A DNA stretch of 64,000 nucleotides from Cetobacterium ceti (GTDB lineage: Bacteria > Fusobacteriota > Fusobacteriia > Fusobacteriales > Fusobacteriaceae), in NCBI RefSeq assembly GCF_900167275.1, contig NZ_FUWX01000007.1, forward strand, positions 62,001 through 126,000. The letters run 5' to 3'. Below, piece by piece: positions 25,366 to 33,925 of this stretch (the first letter of the stretch is position 1; each line of letters starts with the position of its first letter). The position numbers were made by a program, and so were the translations under genes. The notes below the pieces were generated by a model that ran no database searches, was not told the origin of the DNA, and was given only the letters and a program-made list of their open reading frames with translations.

Positions 25366-26532
25366 ATGAGAAGATTTACAATACCAAGAGATGTGTTCTT
25401 TGGAGAGGATGCATTATCATATTTAAAAACTATAAAGGGAGAAAGAGCTTTTATAGTAATCGGTTCTGAAAGATTAGTAAAGGACGGAACTGCAGGAAAG
25501 GTAGAAAGCTACTTAAAGGAAGCTGGAATTGAATCTAAACTTTTCGTAGGAGTTGAAAATGATCCATCAGTAGAAACTGTAATGAAAGGTGCAGCTCAAA
25601 TGAAAGAGTTCCAACCAGATACAATAGTTGGAATAGGTGGAGGTTCTCCAATAGATGCTGCAAAAGCTATGTGGATTTTCTATGAATATCCAGAATTTAC
25701 ATTTGAAGAGGCAGCTAAGCCATTTAACTTACCAGAGTTAAGACAAAAAGCTAAATTCTATGCTGTTCCTACAACAAGTGGAACTGCTACAGAGGTAACT
25801 TCATTCTCAGTTATCACTGATCACAACACAGGAATTAAATATCCAATTGCTGACTATAACATCACTCCAGATGTAGCTATTGTTGATACTAACCTAGTTC
25901 AAACAATGCCTAAATCATTAGTTGCTAATACTGGAATGGATGCATTAACACATGCAATTGAAGCTTATCCTTCAACATTTAGAAGTCCATTCACTGATGC
26001 TTTAGCAATTAAAGCAATTGAAATGATTGGTGAAAACTTAGTAAAATCATACAATGGAGAGGACCAAGCTAGAAAAGATATGCATATTGCTCAAAACTTA
26101 GCTGGAATGGCATTCTCAAATGCAATTTTAGGAATAGTTCACTCAATGGCTCATAAAACAGGTAAAATCTTAGATATTGCCCATGGTATGGCCAATGCAA
26201 TATACTTATCTTATGCAATTGAATTCAACGCTAAAACAGCTGAGAAGGATTATGCAGATATCGCTAGAGCACTTAAATTATCAGGAAACACTGATAAAGA
26301 ATTAGTTGAAGCTTTAGTAAACCATATTGGTGAATTAAGAAGTGCAATGAATATGCCTCACTCTTTAAAAGAGTATGGAATTGCTGAAGATGTATTTATG
26401 TCTAAATTAGATGATTTAGCAGCAACTTCAGTAGCAGATCCTTGTACAGGTACAAACCCTAGAGAGATCTCTGTGGAAGAAATGAAAAAATTATTAACAG
26501 CAATTTACTACGGTGAAAGAGTAAATTTCTAA
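25366..26532 (+). CDS. Iron-containing (group III) alcohol dehydrogenase
   Basis: A 388-aa cytoplasmic dehydrogenase of the Fe-ADH/butanol dehydrogenase type. Gly-Gly-Gly-Ser-Pro-Ile-Asp-Ala-Ala-Lys binds NAD(P). Asp-Ala-Leu-Thr-His-Ala-Ile-Glu-Ala-Tyr, His-Ser-Met-Ala-His-Lys and Ala-His-Gly-Met-Ala-Asn contain the metal-ligand region. The closest relatives by pattern are the stand-alone butanol dehydrogenases and the C-terminal half of AdhE, which reduce aldehydes to alcohols to regenerate NAD(P)+ in fermentation. AAGGAGG, a consensus promoter and less AT-biased codon use suggest high expression. A 1,3-propanediol-type substrate is possible. Confidence 0.88.
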   Translation: MRRFTIPRDVFFGEDALSYLKTIKGERAFIVIGSERLVKDGTAGKVESYLKEAGIESKLFVGVENDPSVETVMKGAAQMKEFQPDTIVGIGGGSPIDAAKAMWIFYEYPEFTFEEAAKPFNLPELRQKAKFYAVPTTSGTATEVTSFSVITDHNTGIKYPIADYNITPDVAIVDTNLVQTMPKSLVANTGMDALTHAIEAYPSTFRSPFTDALAIKAIEMIGENLVKSYNGEDQARKDMHIAQNLAGMAFSNAILGIVHSMAHKTGKILDIAHGMANAIYLSYAIEFNAKTAEKDYADIARALKLSGNTDKELVEALVNHIGELRSAMNMPHSLKEYGIAEDVFMSKLDDLAATSVADPCTGTNPREISVEEMKKLLTAIYYGERVNF

Positions 26533-26566
26533 TTAAGTAAGAATCCTATGATGTTGCATTATTTAA

Positions 26567-26599
26567 GAAAAGCTCAAGATACCCTCTTGGGCTTTTCCA
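26567..26599 (+). terminator. Intrinsic terminator after the alcohol dehydrogenase gene
   Basis: AAAAGCTCAAG (26568-26578) pairs with CTTGGGCTTTT (26586-26596), with one G-U pair. The T run lies partly within the stem and is moderate. Confidence 0.65.
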
Positions 26600-26619
26600 T
26601 TTTTAGAAAGGAAGGTTTA

Positions 26620-27750
26620 ATGGAAAAAATAGAACTTTTAGAAGAGAGTAAAAGATGTTTAAAATGTAAAAATCACCCCTGTGAAAATGCCTGTCCAATT
26701 GGAACTAGAATTCCTGAAATTATAGATATGTTTCAAAGAGGAGAGGAGTTAGAGGCTGGAAAAATTTTATTTGAAAATAATCCCATGTCTTTAGTTTGTT
26801 CATTGATATGTCCCTTTGAAAATCAATGTATGGGAAGTTGTGTAAGGGGGATAAAAACTACTCCAGTTAATTTTCCATCTATAGAAAATTACATAATGGA
26901 AAAATATTTAAGGGAAACTACCTTTGAAAATACTCCTAGTAATGGGAAAAGAATTGCCATAGTTGGTGGGGGACCAGGAGGGCTTTCAGGAGGTTTTTAT
27001 TTAAGAAGAAAAGGATATGATGTTACCATATATGATGACCATGAAAAAATGGGGGGAATGTTAAGATATGGAATACCATCCTTTAGATTAACTAAGGATA
27101 AAGTAGATTTACTAGAGGAAAAGGCCTATGAAAGTGGAATAAAATTTCAAGGGAATAAAATATTCACTGAGGATAGTTTAAGGAGATTGAAAAAAGAGGG
27201 AAATTATCAAGGGGTACTTGTTACAACAGGAGCATGGCTACCTAAGGAACTTAATCTAGAAGGAGTGGAAAGAGAAGGGGTTTACTATGGAATAGATTAT
27301 TTAAAAAATAATATAGACCTAGGTAAAAATAAAAAAGTTGTGGTAATAGGAGCAGGAAATGTGGCAATGGATGTGGCAAGAACTGCTAAAAGACAAGGAA
27401 ATGAAGTTTTAATTGCCTATAGAAAAAAAATAGAGGCTGCTCCAGCAACAAAGGTTGAAATTCATGAAACTGTTGAAGATGGTGTAAATTTCCTAACAGA
27501 GGTTACTCCAGTAAAAATAACAGATAAGGGAATAGTTTTAGAAAGAAATAATGAAAAAACTCAGTTTTTATATGAATGTGATAATGCTATAATAGCAGTA
27601 AGCCAAAAATCACAATTTAATGTAGAATCTTTAGATGGGTATTTTTATGGAGGAGATTTAGTAACAGGTCCAGAAACAGTTGTAAAGGCAAGTTTTACTG
27701 GAAGAGAAAGCGCAAAATTACTGGATGATTATTTAGTAGGAAAGGAGTAA
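26620..27750 (+). CDS. FAD/NAD(P)-dependent oxidoreductase of the GltD/PreT type
   Basis: About 376 aa. The N-terminal 110 residues hold eight cysteines in ferredoxin-like groups (Cys-Leu-Lys-Cys, Cys-Glu-Asn-Ala-Cys-Pro, Cys-Ser-Leu-Ile-Cys-Pro and further Cys), the Fer4_20 domain of glutamate synthase small chains. Gly-Gly-Gly-Pro-Gly-Gly is the FAD site, and a second Rossmann motif, Gly-Ala-Gly-Asn-Val-Ala-Met-Asp, binds NAD(P). It passes electrons from NAD(P)H through FAD and Fe-S centres. No large glutamate synthase subunit is adjacent, so it may be a PreT-like partner for the PreA-like protein at 46170. ATG 26620 follows AAGGAAGG; the longer frame runs into the terminator. It starts a four-gene operon ending in nadK. 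Confidence 0.82.
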   Translation: MEKIELLEESKRCLKCKNHPCENACPIGTRIPEIIDMFQRGEELEAGKILFENNPMSLVCSLICPFENQCMGSCVRGIKTTPVNFPSIENYIMEKYLRETTFENTPSNGKRIAIVGGGPGGLSGGFYLRRKGYDVTIYDDHEKMGGMLRYGIPSFRLTKDKVDLLEEKAYESGIKFQGNKIFTEDSLRRLKKEGNYQGVLVTTGAWLPKELNLEGVEREGVYYGIDYLKNNIDLGKNKKVVVIGAGNVAMDVARTAKRQGNEVLIAYRKKIEAAPATKVEIHETVEDGVNFLTEVTPVKITDKGIVLERNNEKTQFLYECDNAIIAVSQKSQFNVESLDGYFYGGDLVTGPETVVKASFTGRESAKLLDDYLVGKE

Positions 27751-27755
27751 ATTAT

Positions 27756-27995
27756 ATGTTTGATTACAAGGTTCAACTAAATGGCAAGGAGTTACCTAAG
27801 GGTGACGAAGAAATTTTAGTTACATTTTTAAAAATGTTAGACTTTTCAGCAGAGTATTTATCCCCCCTATATGATACGGATAAGATTAGATTTTGTCCAG
27901 AATCAAAGGAAATCTTAATATGTGATTCTAAAAAACATGAGAATGAACTTGATGAAGCTGCAAATTCTTATGGATTTAAATTGAAAATTCAATAA
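27756..27995 (+). CDS. Small acidic protein of unknown function
   Basis: A 79-aa soluble protein, acidic, with an alternating alpha/beta look and no Cys pair, signal peptide or membrane segment. AAAGGAG inside the end of the oxidoreductase gene gives it a good ribosome site, and spacing of 5 bases indicates cotranscription. It is followed by a small HTH protein and NAD kinase. I do not recognise the family. Confidence 0.6.
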   Translation: MFDYKVQLNGKELPKGDEEILVTFLKMLDFSAEYLSPLYDTDKIRFCPESKEILICDSKKHENELDEAANSYGFKLKIQ

Positions 27996-28005
27996 GGAGG
28001 ATAAA

Positions 28006-28218
28006 ATGACTGATTTTTTAAAGGAGCTAAAGGGGTTAAAGGCTAAAGAAGGGGTTACCTATGAAAGGTTAGCAGAAATCTTGAAGGACAAATATAAGTG
28101 TCAACTTACGGCAAATAGTTTAGCAAATAAATTTAGTAGGGGAACTCTTACGGGAAAGGAAGTTGCTAAAATATTAAGTGCCCTAGGATATGAGGTTAAA
28201 ATTGAAAAAAATAACTAA
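28006..28218 (+). CDS. Small helix-turn-helix protein (XRE/LexA-like fold)
   Basis: A 70-aa protein made of a single helical domain. The segment Thr-Tyr-Glu-Arg-Leu-Ala-Glu-Ile, then Leu-Thr-Ala-Asn-Ser-Leu-Ala-Asn-Lys-Phe-Ser-Arg-Gly fits a helix-turn-helix with the recognition helix near residues 35-48. AAGGAGG precedes ATG 28006. Its 3' end overlaps the start of nadK. It may regulate its own operon or be a phage-derived small regulator; the function is not known. Confidence 0.6.
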   Translation: MTDFLKELKGLKAKEGVTYERLAEILKDKYKCQLTANSLANKFSRGTLTGKEVAKILSALGYEVKIEKNN

Positions 28219-29005
28219 AAGGGGAGTTCTCTTTTACAATGAGGATAAACCTCTAGCTAGGGAACTATACTTGGAGTATAAAAAATTCTTAGAGGAAAAA
28301 AATATAGAACTACTTTCTAAGAAAGAGATTAAAAATGGAGATTTTGCTGTGGTTATAGGAGGAGATGGAACTCTTTTAAGAGCTTCAAAAACTATAATCG
28401 AAAATGACAATATAGATGTTTTTGCTGTTAATGCAGGGTCTTTAGGATTTCTTACTGAGATAAAAAAAGAGGAGTTTAAGAAAACCTTTGAGAGATATTT
28501 AAAAGGTGATATTGAAAGGGAGGAGAGAGTACTTTTAAAGGTGAAATATAATAATGAGATACATCATATTTTAAATGATGTGGTTATTATGAAGAAAAAT
28601 GCTCTTTCTAAATTGATAAAGTTAAAGGTTACAATAGGGGATAAAACCCTTTGTACAATAAAGGCAGATGGAATAATAGTTTCTACACCTACTGGGTCAA
28701 CTGCCTACTCTCTTTCAGCAGGGGGACCTATTTTAATACCTAATTTAGAAGTTATGGTAATTACCCCTCTAGCACCACACAATTTAACAAGTAGGCCTAT
28801 AGTTTTAAGTAATAGAGATAGGATAACTGTTTCTCTTTTATCTGAAGAGGATGGAGAAATTATAATAGACGGGGACATAAGTAGAAAGTTAGAAGTAAAT
28901 AGTAAAATTGAACTATATTCTTGTAATAAGAAAATAAGGTTGGTTTTACCTGAAAATAGAGATTATTATAGTGTACTTCATGAAAAGTTAAAATGGAGTG
29001 AATAG
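28202..29005 (+). CDS. nadK: NAD kinase
   Basis: About 267 aa; phosphorylates NAD to NADP. The family motif Gly-Gly-Asp-Gly-Thr-Leu-Leu is near residue 54, and Thr-Pro-Thr-Gly-Ser-Thr-Ala-Tyr-Ser-Leu-Ser-Ala-Gly-Gly-Pro is in the second half. I favour TTG 28202, where GAGG is correctly spaced; ATG 28190, four codons earlier, has AGGA too close. Either way it overlaps the HTH gene, so translation is probably coupled. It is unusual to find it with a GltD/PreT-like enzyme; a common NADP(H) theme is possible. Confidence 0.92.
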   Translation: MKKITKRGVLFYNEDKPLARELYLEYKKFLEEKNIELLSKKEIKNGDFAVVIGGDGTLLRASKTIIENDNIDVFAVNAGSLGFLTEIKKEEFKKTFERYLKGDIEREERVLLKVKYNNEIHHILNDVVIMKKNALSKLIKLKVTIGDKTLCTIKADGIIVSTPTGSTAYSLSAGGPILIPNLEVMVITPLAPHNLTSRPIVLSNRDRITVSLLSEEDGEIIIDGDISRKLEVNSKIELYSCNKKIRLVLPENRDYYSVLHEKLKWSE

Positions 29006-29038
29006 AAAAGATGGAGAAAAAATTCCCCATCTTTTTTT
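29006..29038 (+). terminator. Intrinsic terminator after nadK
   Basis: AAAAGATGG (29006-29014) pairs with CCATCTTTT (about 29027-29035), with more T following. It lies between convergent genes. Confidence 0.85.
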
Positions 29039-29771
29039 ACTTTCCATTCCAAGGTTTAAGGGTTAAATCACTTGTTTGAAATCCTCCATACATAGGATTA
29101 GGTAAAACTATCCATCTATTTCCATAGTTATTTTTATGTGCTTTAACAAAGGCTACCCTTTCCATATTTGTTTTATGTAAAACATCACTACCAAAGTCAT
29201 CTAGGTTATCCCCTACCATTAAAACTATTTTATAACCTTGATCACGAAGGGAGTCCACACGAAAAGCCTTATCTGAGGTTTTATTTTTAAGTAAAAGATG
29301 TTTACTATCCACTTGAGGGAAACCTAGGGCTTTTAAGTTTTCCATTGTGGGATTATATACATTTTCATGTCTATTGGAAATATAGAAAATATCTCCTCCA
29401 TTTTTAACTATGAAATTGGCAAAATCCACAGCTCCTGGAATGGCAGTTGCCTCTTTAGCTTCACACCATTTTGTCCAAGATTCACTGGAATACCCTTTAC
29501 TATTTTCAACTTGCCAAGCTGCATAACCACTGTTGTTTATCATAGTTTCATCTAGGTCTACAACAACTGCATTTTTTCCATTTATTTTATTTTCTAAAAA
29601 GGCAGTTTTTCCACTGTTAAAAGCTTGATATGCAAGGGCTTCATACTCCCCTGAATTTTGAACCCATAAAACACCTAATTTAGATTCTAAAGGTTTATTT
29701 TCCTTTAGAGAAGTACAACCTGAAAATACAATTAATAGAGCTCCAAGAGCTAATCCTAAACTTTTCTTCAT
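29037..29771 (-). CDS. Acid phosphatase / 5'-nucleotidase lipoprotein, e(P4) family
   Basis: About 245 aa, a class C HAD phosphatase anchored to the outer membrane. The signal peptide ends in a lipobox with Cys19 (Phe-Ser-Gly-Cys). The nucleophile motif is Val-Asp-Leu-Asp-Glu-Thr, and Gly-Asp-Asn-Leu-Asp-Asp-Phe is the distal Asp motif. In Haemophilus the e(P4) protein removes phosphates from nucleotides such as NMN for uptake. I chose ATG 29771, with AGGA 9 bases upstream, over two nearby earlier starts. Its position beside nadK is suggestive of NAD metabolism, but the genes are convergent, not an operon. Confidence 0.88.
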   Translation of the reverse strand: MKKSLGLALGALLIVFSGCTSLKENKPLESKLGVLWVQNSGEYEALAYQAFNSGKTAFLENKINGKNAVVVDLDETMINNSGYAAWQVENSKGYSSESWTKWCEAKEATAIPGAVDFANFIVKNGGDIFYISNRHENVYNPTMENLKALGFPQVDSKHLLLKNKTSDKAFRVDSLRDQGYKIVLMVGDNLDDFGSDVLHKTNMERVAFVKAHKNNYGNRWIVLPNPMYGGFQTSDLTLKPWNGK

Positions 29772-29817
29772 AAGATACATTCCTTTCAATTTAAAATTTT
29801 AGTTTTGGTTATTTTAA

Positions 29818-31005
29818 TTATAACTGGTTTTTTGTTTTTTTGAAATTGAGGGGAGTTAAAAAATATTTATTTTTAAAGTTCCTAGAGAAAAAACTGGAGT
29901 TATAGAAATTTAAATCTGAGGCTATTTCAGATATTTTTTTATTTGTATGTAAAAGATAAAGGGCTCCATACTCTAATTTTTTATTTAAAATATATGTTGA
30001 AGGATAAACATTTAAATTTTTTCTAAAAAGTTCAATAATACTATTTCTATTTAAACTAAAAATCTTTTCTAAACCTTTCACAGTAATTTTTTCATGGATG
30101 TTTTTATCTATAAAATCTAAGATTCTTAAAAGAAGAGGATTTTCCATGGTGTTAATTTGGAAATTTTTACCCTTGGTTAAAAGTTGAAAAAGGGTTTTAC
30201 TTATAAATTTTAAAATTGCCAAATTGAAAATAGATGGGTCTTCACTATTTAAAACACTTAAATTCTCCTTGGAACAAGTTATAAACTCCCTTTGGAAAAT
30301 ATGGTTATTTAAAAGGGTGGGAGTGAAAGTTTTTAAAAAATTGTTATTTACATAGATAACTATAAAATCAATGTTTTTAGTTAAAACTTCAAAGTTCCCT
30401 AGGTATTCCCCCTTTGTAATTAACATCTCCTTACTTCGGAGAATTAAATTTTTTTTAGAAAATTGTATTTCTCCATCTAAGCAGATACGAATTATAATCC
30501 CATTTTTAGAGAAAAATGTGGAATCACCATATTCTGGAGTGTATGTTGAGTATCTTAAAAGTTTGAAAAAGTGGGTTTCAATGAGGGTATTAATATCTGA
30601 ATTTTTAATGGAAATTTTAGTAATATCCTTAGAACTATAAATATCTTCTAAAATATTTAAATTTACCTCTAGGGCATGGAATTCAAGGGGATATTTACAT
30701 CTATATATATTTTTTAAAATGGAAAAACATGGAACTGATGAATATTTTTTCCTGAGGGTAAAAAAATCTAAAATAAGCTTAGATGAAATATTTTTTTTAG
30801 AGTTTTCTGGGAAAATATCTCCGTATATACTTGTGTTTTCTAGAAAATAAGAAAGAATAATAAAATTATCTGTGGGATCTGGAGTGATTTTTAAGGTTTC
30901 TAAAAAAATATAAAAACTACTTAAAAATTTTTTATAAAGAATAAAATTTTCATAGGATTTTTTACTTAGGTTTTCCTCTAAAATATCTGTGACTTCACTG
31001 AACAT
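29818..31005 (-). CDS. AraC-family transcriptional regulator
   Basis: A 395-aa protein with a C-terminal AraC-type double HTH (about residues 290-390, ending near Phe-Leu-Thr-Pro-Leu-Asn-Phe-Lys-Lys). The large N-terminal region is unfamiliar and very Lys/Ile/Asn-rich; a middle part resembles the sensor region of the smaller regulator at 15048. AAAGGAGATACTC precedes the ATG. It is divergent from the autotransporter gene at 31210, with a 204-bp intergenic region that carries direct repeats, so control of that autotransporter is likely. Confidence 0.78.
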   Translation of the reverse strand: MFSEVTDILEENLSKKSYENFILYKKFLSSFYIFLETLKITPDPTDNFIILSYFLENTSIYGDIFPENSKKNISSKLILDFFTLRKKYSSVPCFSILKNIYRCKYPLEFHALEVNLNILEDIYSSKDITKISIKNSDINTLIETHFFKLLRYSTYTPEYGDSTFFSKNGIIIRICLDGEIQFSKKNLILRSKEMLITKGEYLGNFEVLTKNIDFIVIYVNNNFLKTFTPTLLNNHIFQREFITCSKENLSVLNSEDPSIFNLAILKFISKTLFQLLTKGKNFQINTMENPLLLRILDFIDKNIHEKITVKGLEKIFSLNRNSIIELFRKNLNVYPSTYILNKKLEYGALYLLHTNKKISEIASDLNFYNSSFFSRNFKNKYFLTPLNFKKTKNQL

Positions 31006-31042
31006 GAGTATCTCCTTTTAATAGAAAAATAAGATAAAAAAA

Positions 31043-31177
31043 TGAAGAAAATATATAAAAAATTATGATTCAATTACATTGTTTTGAATTTCATAGGAAT
31101 ATCCTTTAAAAGGTGAAAAAAATCATAAAAAAAGGTGAAGAAAATATATATAAAGATTTTTTTAGACAAAATATACT
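31043..31177 (+). promoter_or_regulatory. Direct repeats and promoter between the AraC-type regulator and the autotransporter
   Basis: The 15-base sequence TGAAGAAAATATATA occurs at 31043-31057 and again near 31136-31150, and a degenerate copy (AAAGGTGAAAAAAAT) lies near 31108. Tandem direct repeats are typical of AraC-family operators. TATACT at 31172-31177 is a likely -10 for the autotransporter; its -35 is poor, as expected for an activator-dependent promoter. Confidence 0.45.
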
Positions 31178-31209
31178 ACAATTAATAATTTTGACTAGAG
31201 GTGATTGAA

Positions 31210-33792
31210 ATGAAAAAAGCATTACTGATAATGGGGATTATTTTAGCAATAAATGCCTATGGGGCAAGTGAAAATGAGGGAGTTTTATTTTTTGGAGAGG
31301 GAGTATATAAAAATATGAATATGAAAAATATAGACTCTATCCATTTGAAACATAGGAAAAGTGTAAAAAGTGATATTAAGAAAATTAAATTTGTTCCACC
31401 TATAATTTGGGTAGAGGGAGTTGGTGTAAAGGGGAGAGATTATACCAATAGAGGAATACTTTCAAGTGCTTTAGATTATGAGGGAGTATATGTTACCTCA
31501 GATGGAGTTGGAGAAAATAAAGATATTATAAAATGTGAGGGAATTGACACTGTGGGTATGAGGGGAACCAATAGTGCCACAGTTATAAACAATGGGACTA
31601 TTATAACCAATGAAAAATGGCAAAGGGGTATGAATAGTCTAGGAGATTCAACTATTATAAACAGTGGGAAAATAGAGGTAAATGGACCTATTAGTTTTGG
31701 ACTAGATGGGTTTGATAATTCAAAGGTTATTAATAACACAACAATAGATGTAAATGGACAGTATGGAATAGGAATCACAGGGGGAGATAATTCCCTTCTT
31801 GTAAATAATGGAGTTATAAGATTAAATCAAAAGGAAAATATGGGGATAGAAGTATGGAATAGAAATAGAGGGAATGTGAATAATGGAACTATATATGTAA
31901 AAAGTGGAGATGGGGTTATGCTTTTAAATGGAGGGAAATTGACAAACTCTAAAAGTGGCCTTATTAAAACAGAGGATGTATATGGTGTGGGAGTATATTT
32001 AGGTAGTGATGGAAGTGACTTTGAAAATCATGGAACTATAGATGTTGAAAAGGGAATAGGAATCACAGGGGGATATAAAAGTACAAGTATAAATGAAAGG
32101 GATGGGAAAATAGAGGTAGGTCTATCTGGAAAGGGACTTTTCCTAACAGCTAGAGGAGAGGGTATTAATAATGGAACTATAGATGTAAATGGAGGAGTAG
32201 GAGTATACTCATATAATAATGGAAACTTTATAAATAATGGACTTATGAATATAGATAATACAGGAACAGGGATATATTTAAATGGATATACAAGGGCATC
32301 AAATAATGGAGTTATTAATTTAAACAGTGGATTAGGTTTTAGATTAAGTGATAAAAGTATATTTACCAATGAGAAAAATGGAGTTATAAATGTAAAATTT
32401 GCTCAACTGTTGAAATTAGACACAGGGGATAGTAAGTTTATAAATAAGGGGACTATAAATAATGAGTCTATTCTGACTCTACCTAAAGAGGGGAAATTTT
32501 ATTTGGAGAAAAGTGGAAAAATAAGGGCTAAGGAATTAGATGGAAATATTTATCTTGGTAAAACCTTCACAAATACTTATGGAAATGAACCTATAAAATC
32601 AGGTAAACTTATAGTAGGGGAGTGGCATGGAAAACCTCTAATGGAAACACCTTTATACAGGGCCACTAAGGAGAAAAAATCAGATGGATATGTTATAAAG
32701 GTAACTAGAAATAAATTTACTAAGGTAATTAAAAATGAAAAAATAGGAAGATATTTGGAAAATAACTTTAGAGTTCTACCTGGAAAAAAAGGAAAAACAA
32801 GGGACTTTGTATTTGAAACTTTAAGTGGAATACCAGGGGAAAAGGTTTTAAATGAAGATGTGGAAAACTTCCTTGGAAATAAATTCTATGGAACTTTGGA
32901 TAAGGGAACTAGAGATATTGTAAATTTCAATAGGGAAACTCTATTTAACAATGTATTTTCAGTAAATACCAATAAAGATGTAAGGTTTATTGGGGGATTT
33001 AACTATAGCCATAGAAGGGTTAAGGAAAATAGAACTCTATATGGGTTTAATGAAGATTTAGGTGGAATTTATTTAGGTGGGGATAAAAAGTTAAGTGAGA
33101 ACCTAAGAGGAGGGGGAATATTGACCTTTGGTCAAAGTAACTTTAAATATAGTAATAACTCCCATAGAAAGGATAATATATATGAGGGAAATATCTATGG
33201 AATTTACAATGTGGGAAAAAGTGGGAAGTTTATAGTAGATGGATTTTTAGGTAGTACAGATGGAAGAATTAGAAGAGAGATGAAACTAGGAGTTTTAAAT
33301 AGAGATTATAAAAGTAAAATTAAAAATAGATATTATGGGGTAAGTGGTAAATTAGAAAGTAAATTAGCCTTTGGACAAAGTTACTTTATACCTAGTATAG
33401 GGGTAGATTATAGTGTGATTAAAGGGGGAAAAGTAAAAGAGAGTGGAGAGTATGGACTAAATATTAAAAAAAGAAGTTTGAACTTCCTAGATGGAAAATT
33501 AGGAGGAAAATTAGGGCATACTTTTAACCTTAGTAAAGATTGGAAATTCAATGGAGAGGTAGGGTATACATATATCCATGATTTTAAAAGAGGTTATAGA
33601 AATTTAGTGAGCACCATGAGAGATTTTTCCCTAGATACCTATGAACTTTCTAAATATAATTCAAGAAAAAATAGAAATACATATGGGGTAAAATTATCAT
33701 TGATTAAAGATTCTACAAGTTTTTACTTTAAATATTTACGAGGGGAGAATAGTGAAAATCAGTATATATTAGGACTAAGTTATAAATTTTAA
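31210..33792 (+). CDS. Autotransporter (type Va) with beta-helix passenger
   Basis: About 860 aa. A signal peptide (residues 1-19, ending Asn-Ala-Tyr-Gly-Ala) precedes a passenger with many Asn-Asn-Gly-Thr-Ile/Val-Ile-Asn-Asn repeats, the spacing of a right-handed beta-helix. From about residue 570 the sequence becomes a Gly/Tyr-rich barrel with alternating aromatic residues, ending Leu-Gly-Leu-Ser-Tyr-Lys-Phe with the C-terminal Phe needed for outer-membrane assembly. GAGGTGA precedes ATG 31210. Fusobacteria carry many such proteins for adhesion or aggregation; the ligand is unknown. The length is modest for the family. Confidence 0.87.
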   Translation: MKKALLIMGIILAINAYGASENEGVLFFGEGVYKNMNMKNIDSIHLKHRKSVKSDIKKIKFVPPIIWVEGVGVKGRDYTNRGILSSALDYEGVYVTSDGVGENKDIIKCEGIDTVGMRGTNSATVINNGTIITNEKWQRGMNSLGDSTIINSGKIEVNGPISFGLDGFDNSKVINNTTIDVNGQYGIGITGGDNSLLVNNGVIRLNQKENMGIEVWNRNRGNVNNGTIYVKSGDGVMLLNGGKLTNSKSGLIKTEDVYGVGVYLGSDGSDFENHGTIDVEKGIGITGGYKSTSINERDGKIEVGLSGKGLFLTARGEGINNGTIDVNGGVGVYSYNNGNFINNGLMNIDNTGTGIYLNGYTRASNNGVINLNSGLGFRLSDKSIFTNEKNGVINVKFAQLLKLDTGDSKFINKGTINNESILTLPKEGKFYLEKSGKIRAKELDGNIYLGKTFTNTYGNEPIKSGKLIVGEWHGKPLMETPLYRATKEKKSDGYVIKVTRNKFTKVIKNEKIGRYLENNFRVLPGKKGKTRDFVFETLSGIPGEKVLNEDVENFLGNKFYGTLDKGTRDIVNFNRETLFNNVFSVNTNKDVRFIGGFNYSHRRVKENRTLYGFNEDLGGIYLGGDKKLSENLRGGGILTFGQSNFKYSNNSHRKDNIYEGNIYGIYNVGKSGKFIVDGFLGSTDGRIRREMKLGVLNRDYKSKIKNRYYGVSGKLESKLAFGQSYFIPSIGVDYSVIKGGKVKESGEYGLNIKKRSLNFLDGKLGGKLGHTFNLSKDWKFNGEVGYTYIHDFKRGYRNLVSTMRDFSLDTYELSKYNSRKNRNTYGVKLSLIKDSTSFYFKYLRGENSENQYILGLSYKF

Positions 33793-33811
33793 AAAATATA
33801 GATGATTTTTA

Positions 33812-33840
33812 TTGACACAAAAATGAAATAATGGTAAAAC
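33812..33840 (+). promoter_or_regulatory. Promoter upstream of modA
   Basis: TTGACA (33812-33817) and TAAAAC (33835-33840) are 17 bases apart. A leader of about 80 bases follows; I see no classical ModE palindrome or Moco riboswitch in it. Confidence 0.55.
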
Positions 33841-33925
33841 TATATTAGTGCTATTTTTATACTTTATGTTTTCGTTTAGAACTTTTATTTAATTTTTTAA
33901 TTGAATTTTTTAAGGGGGAAAAGAA

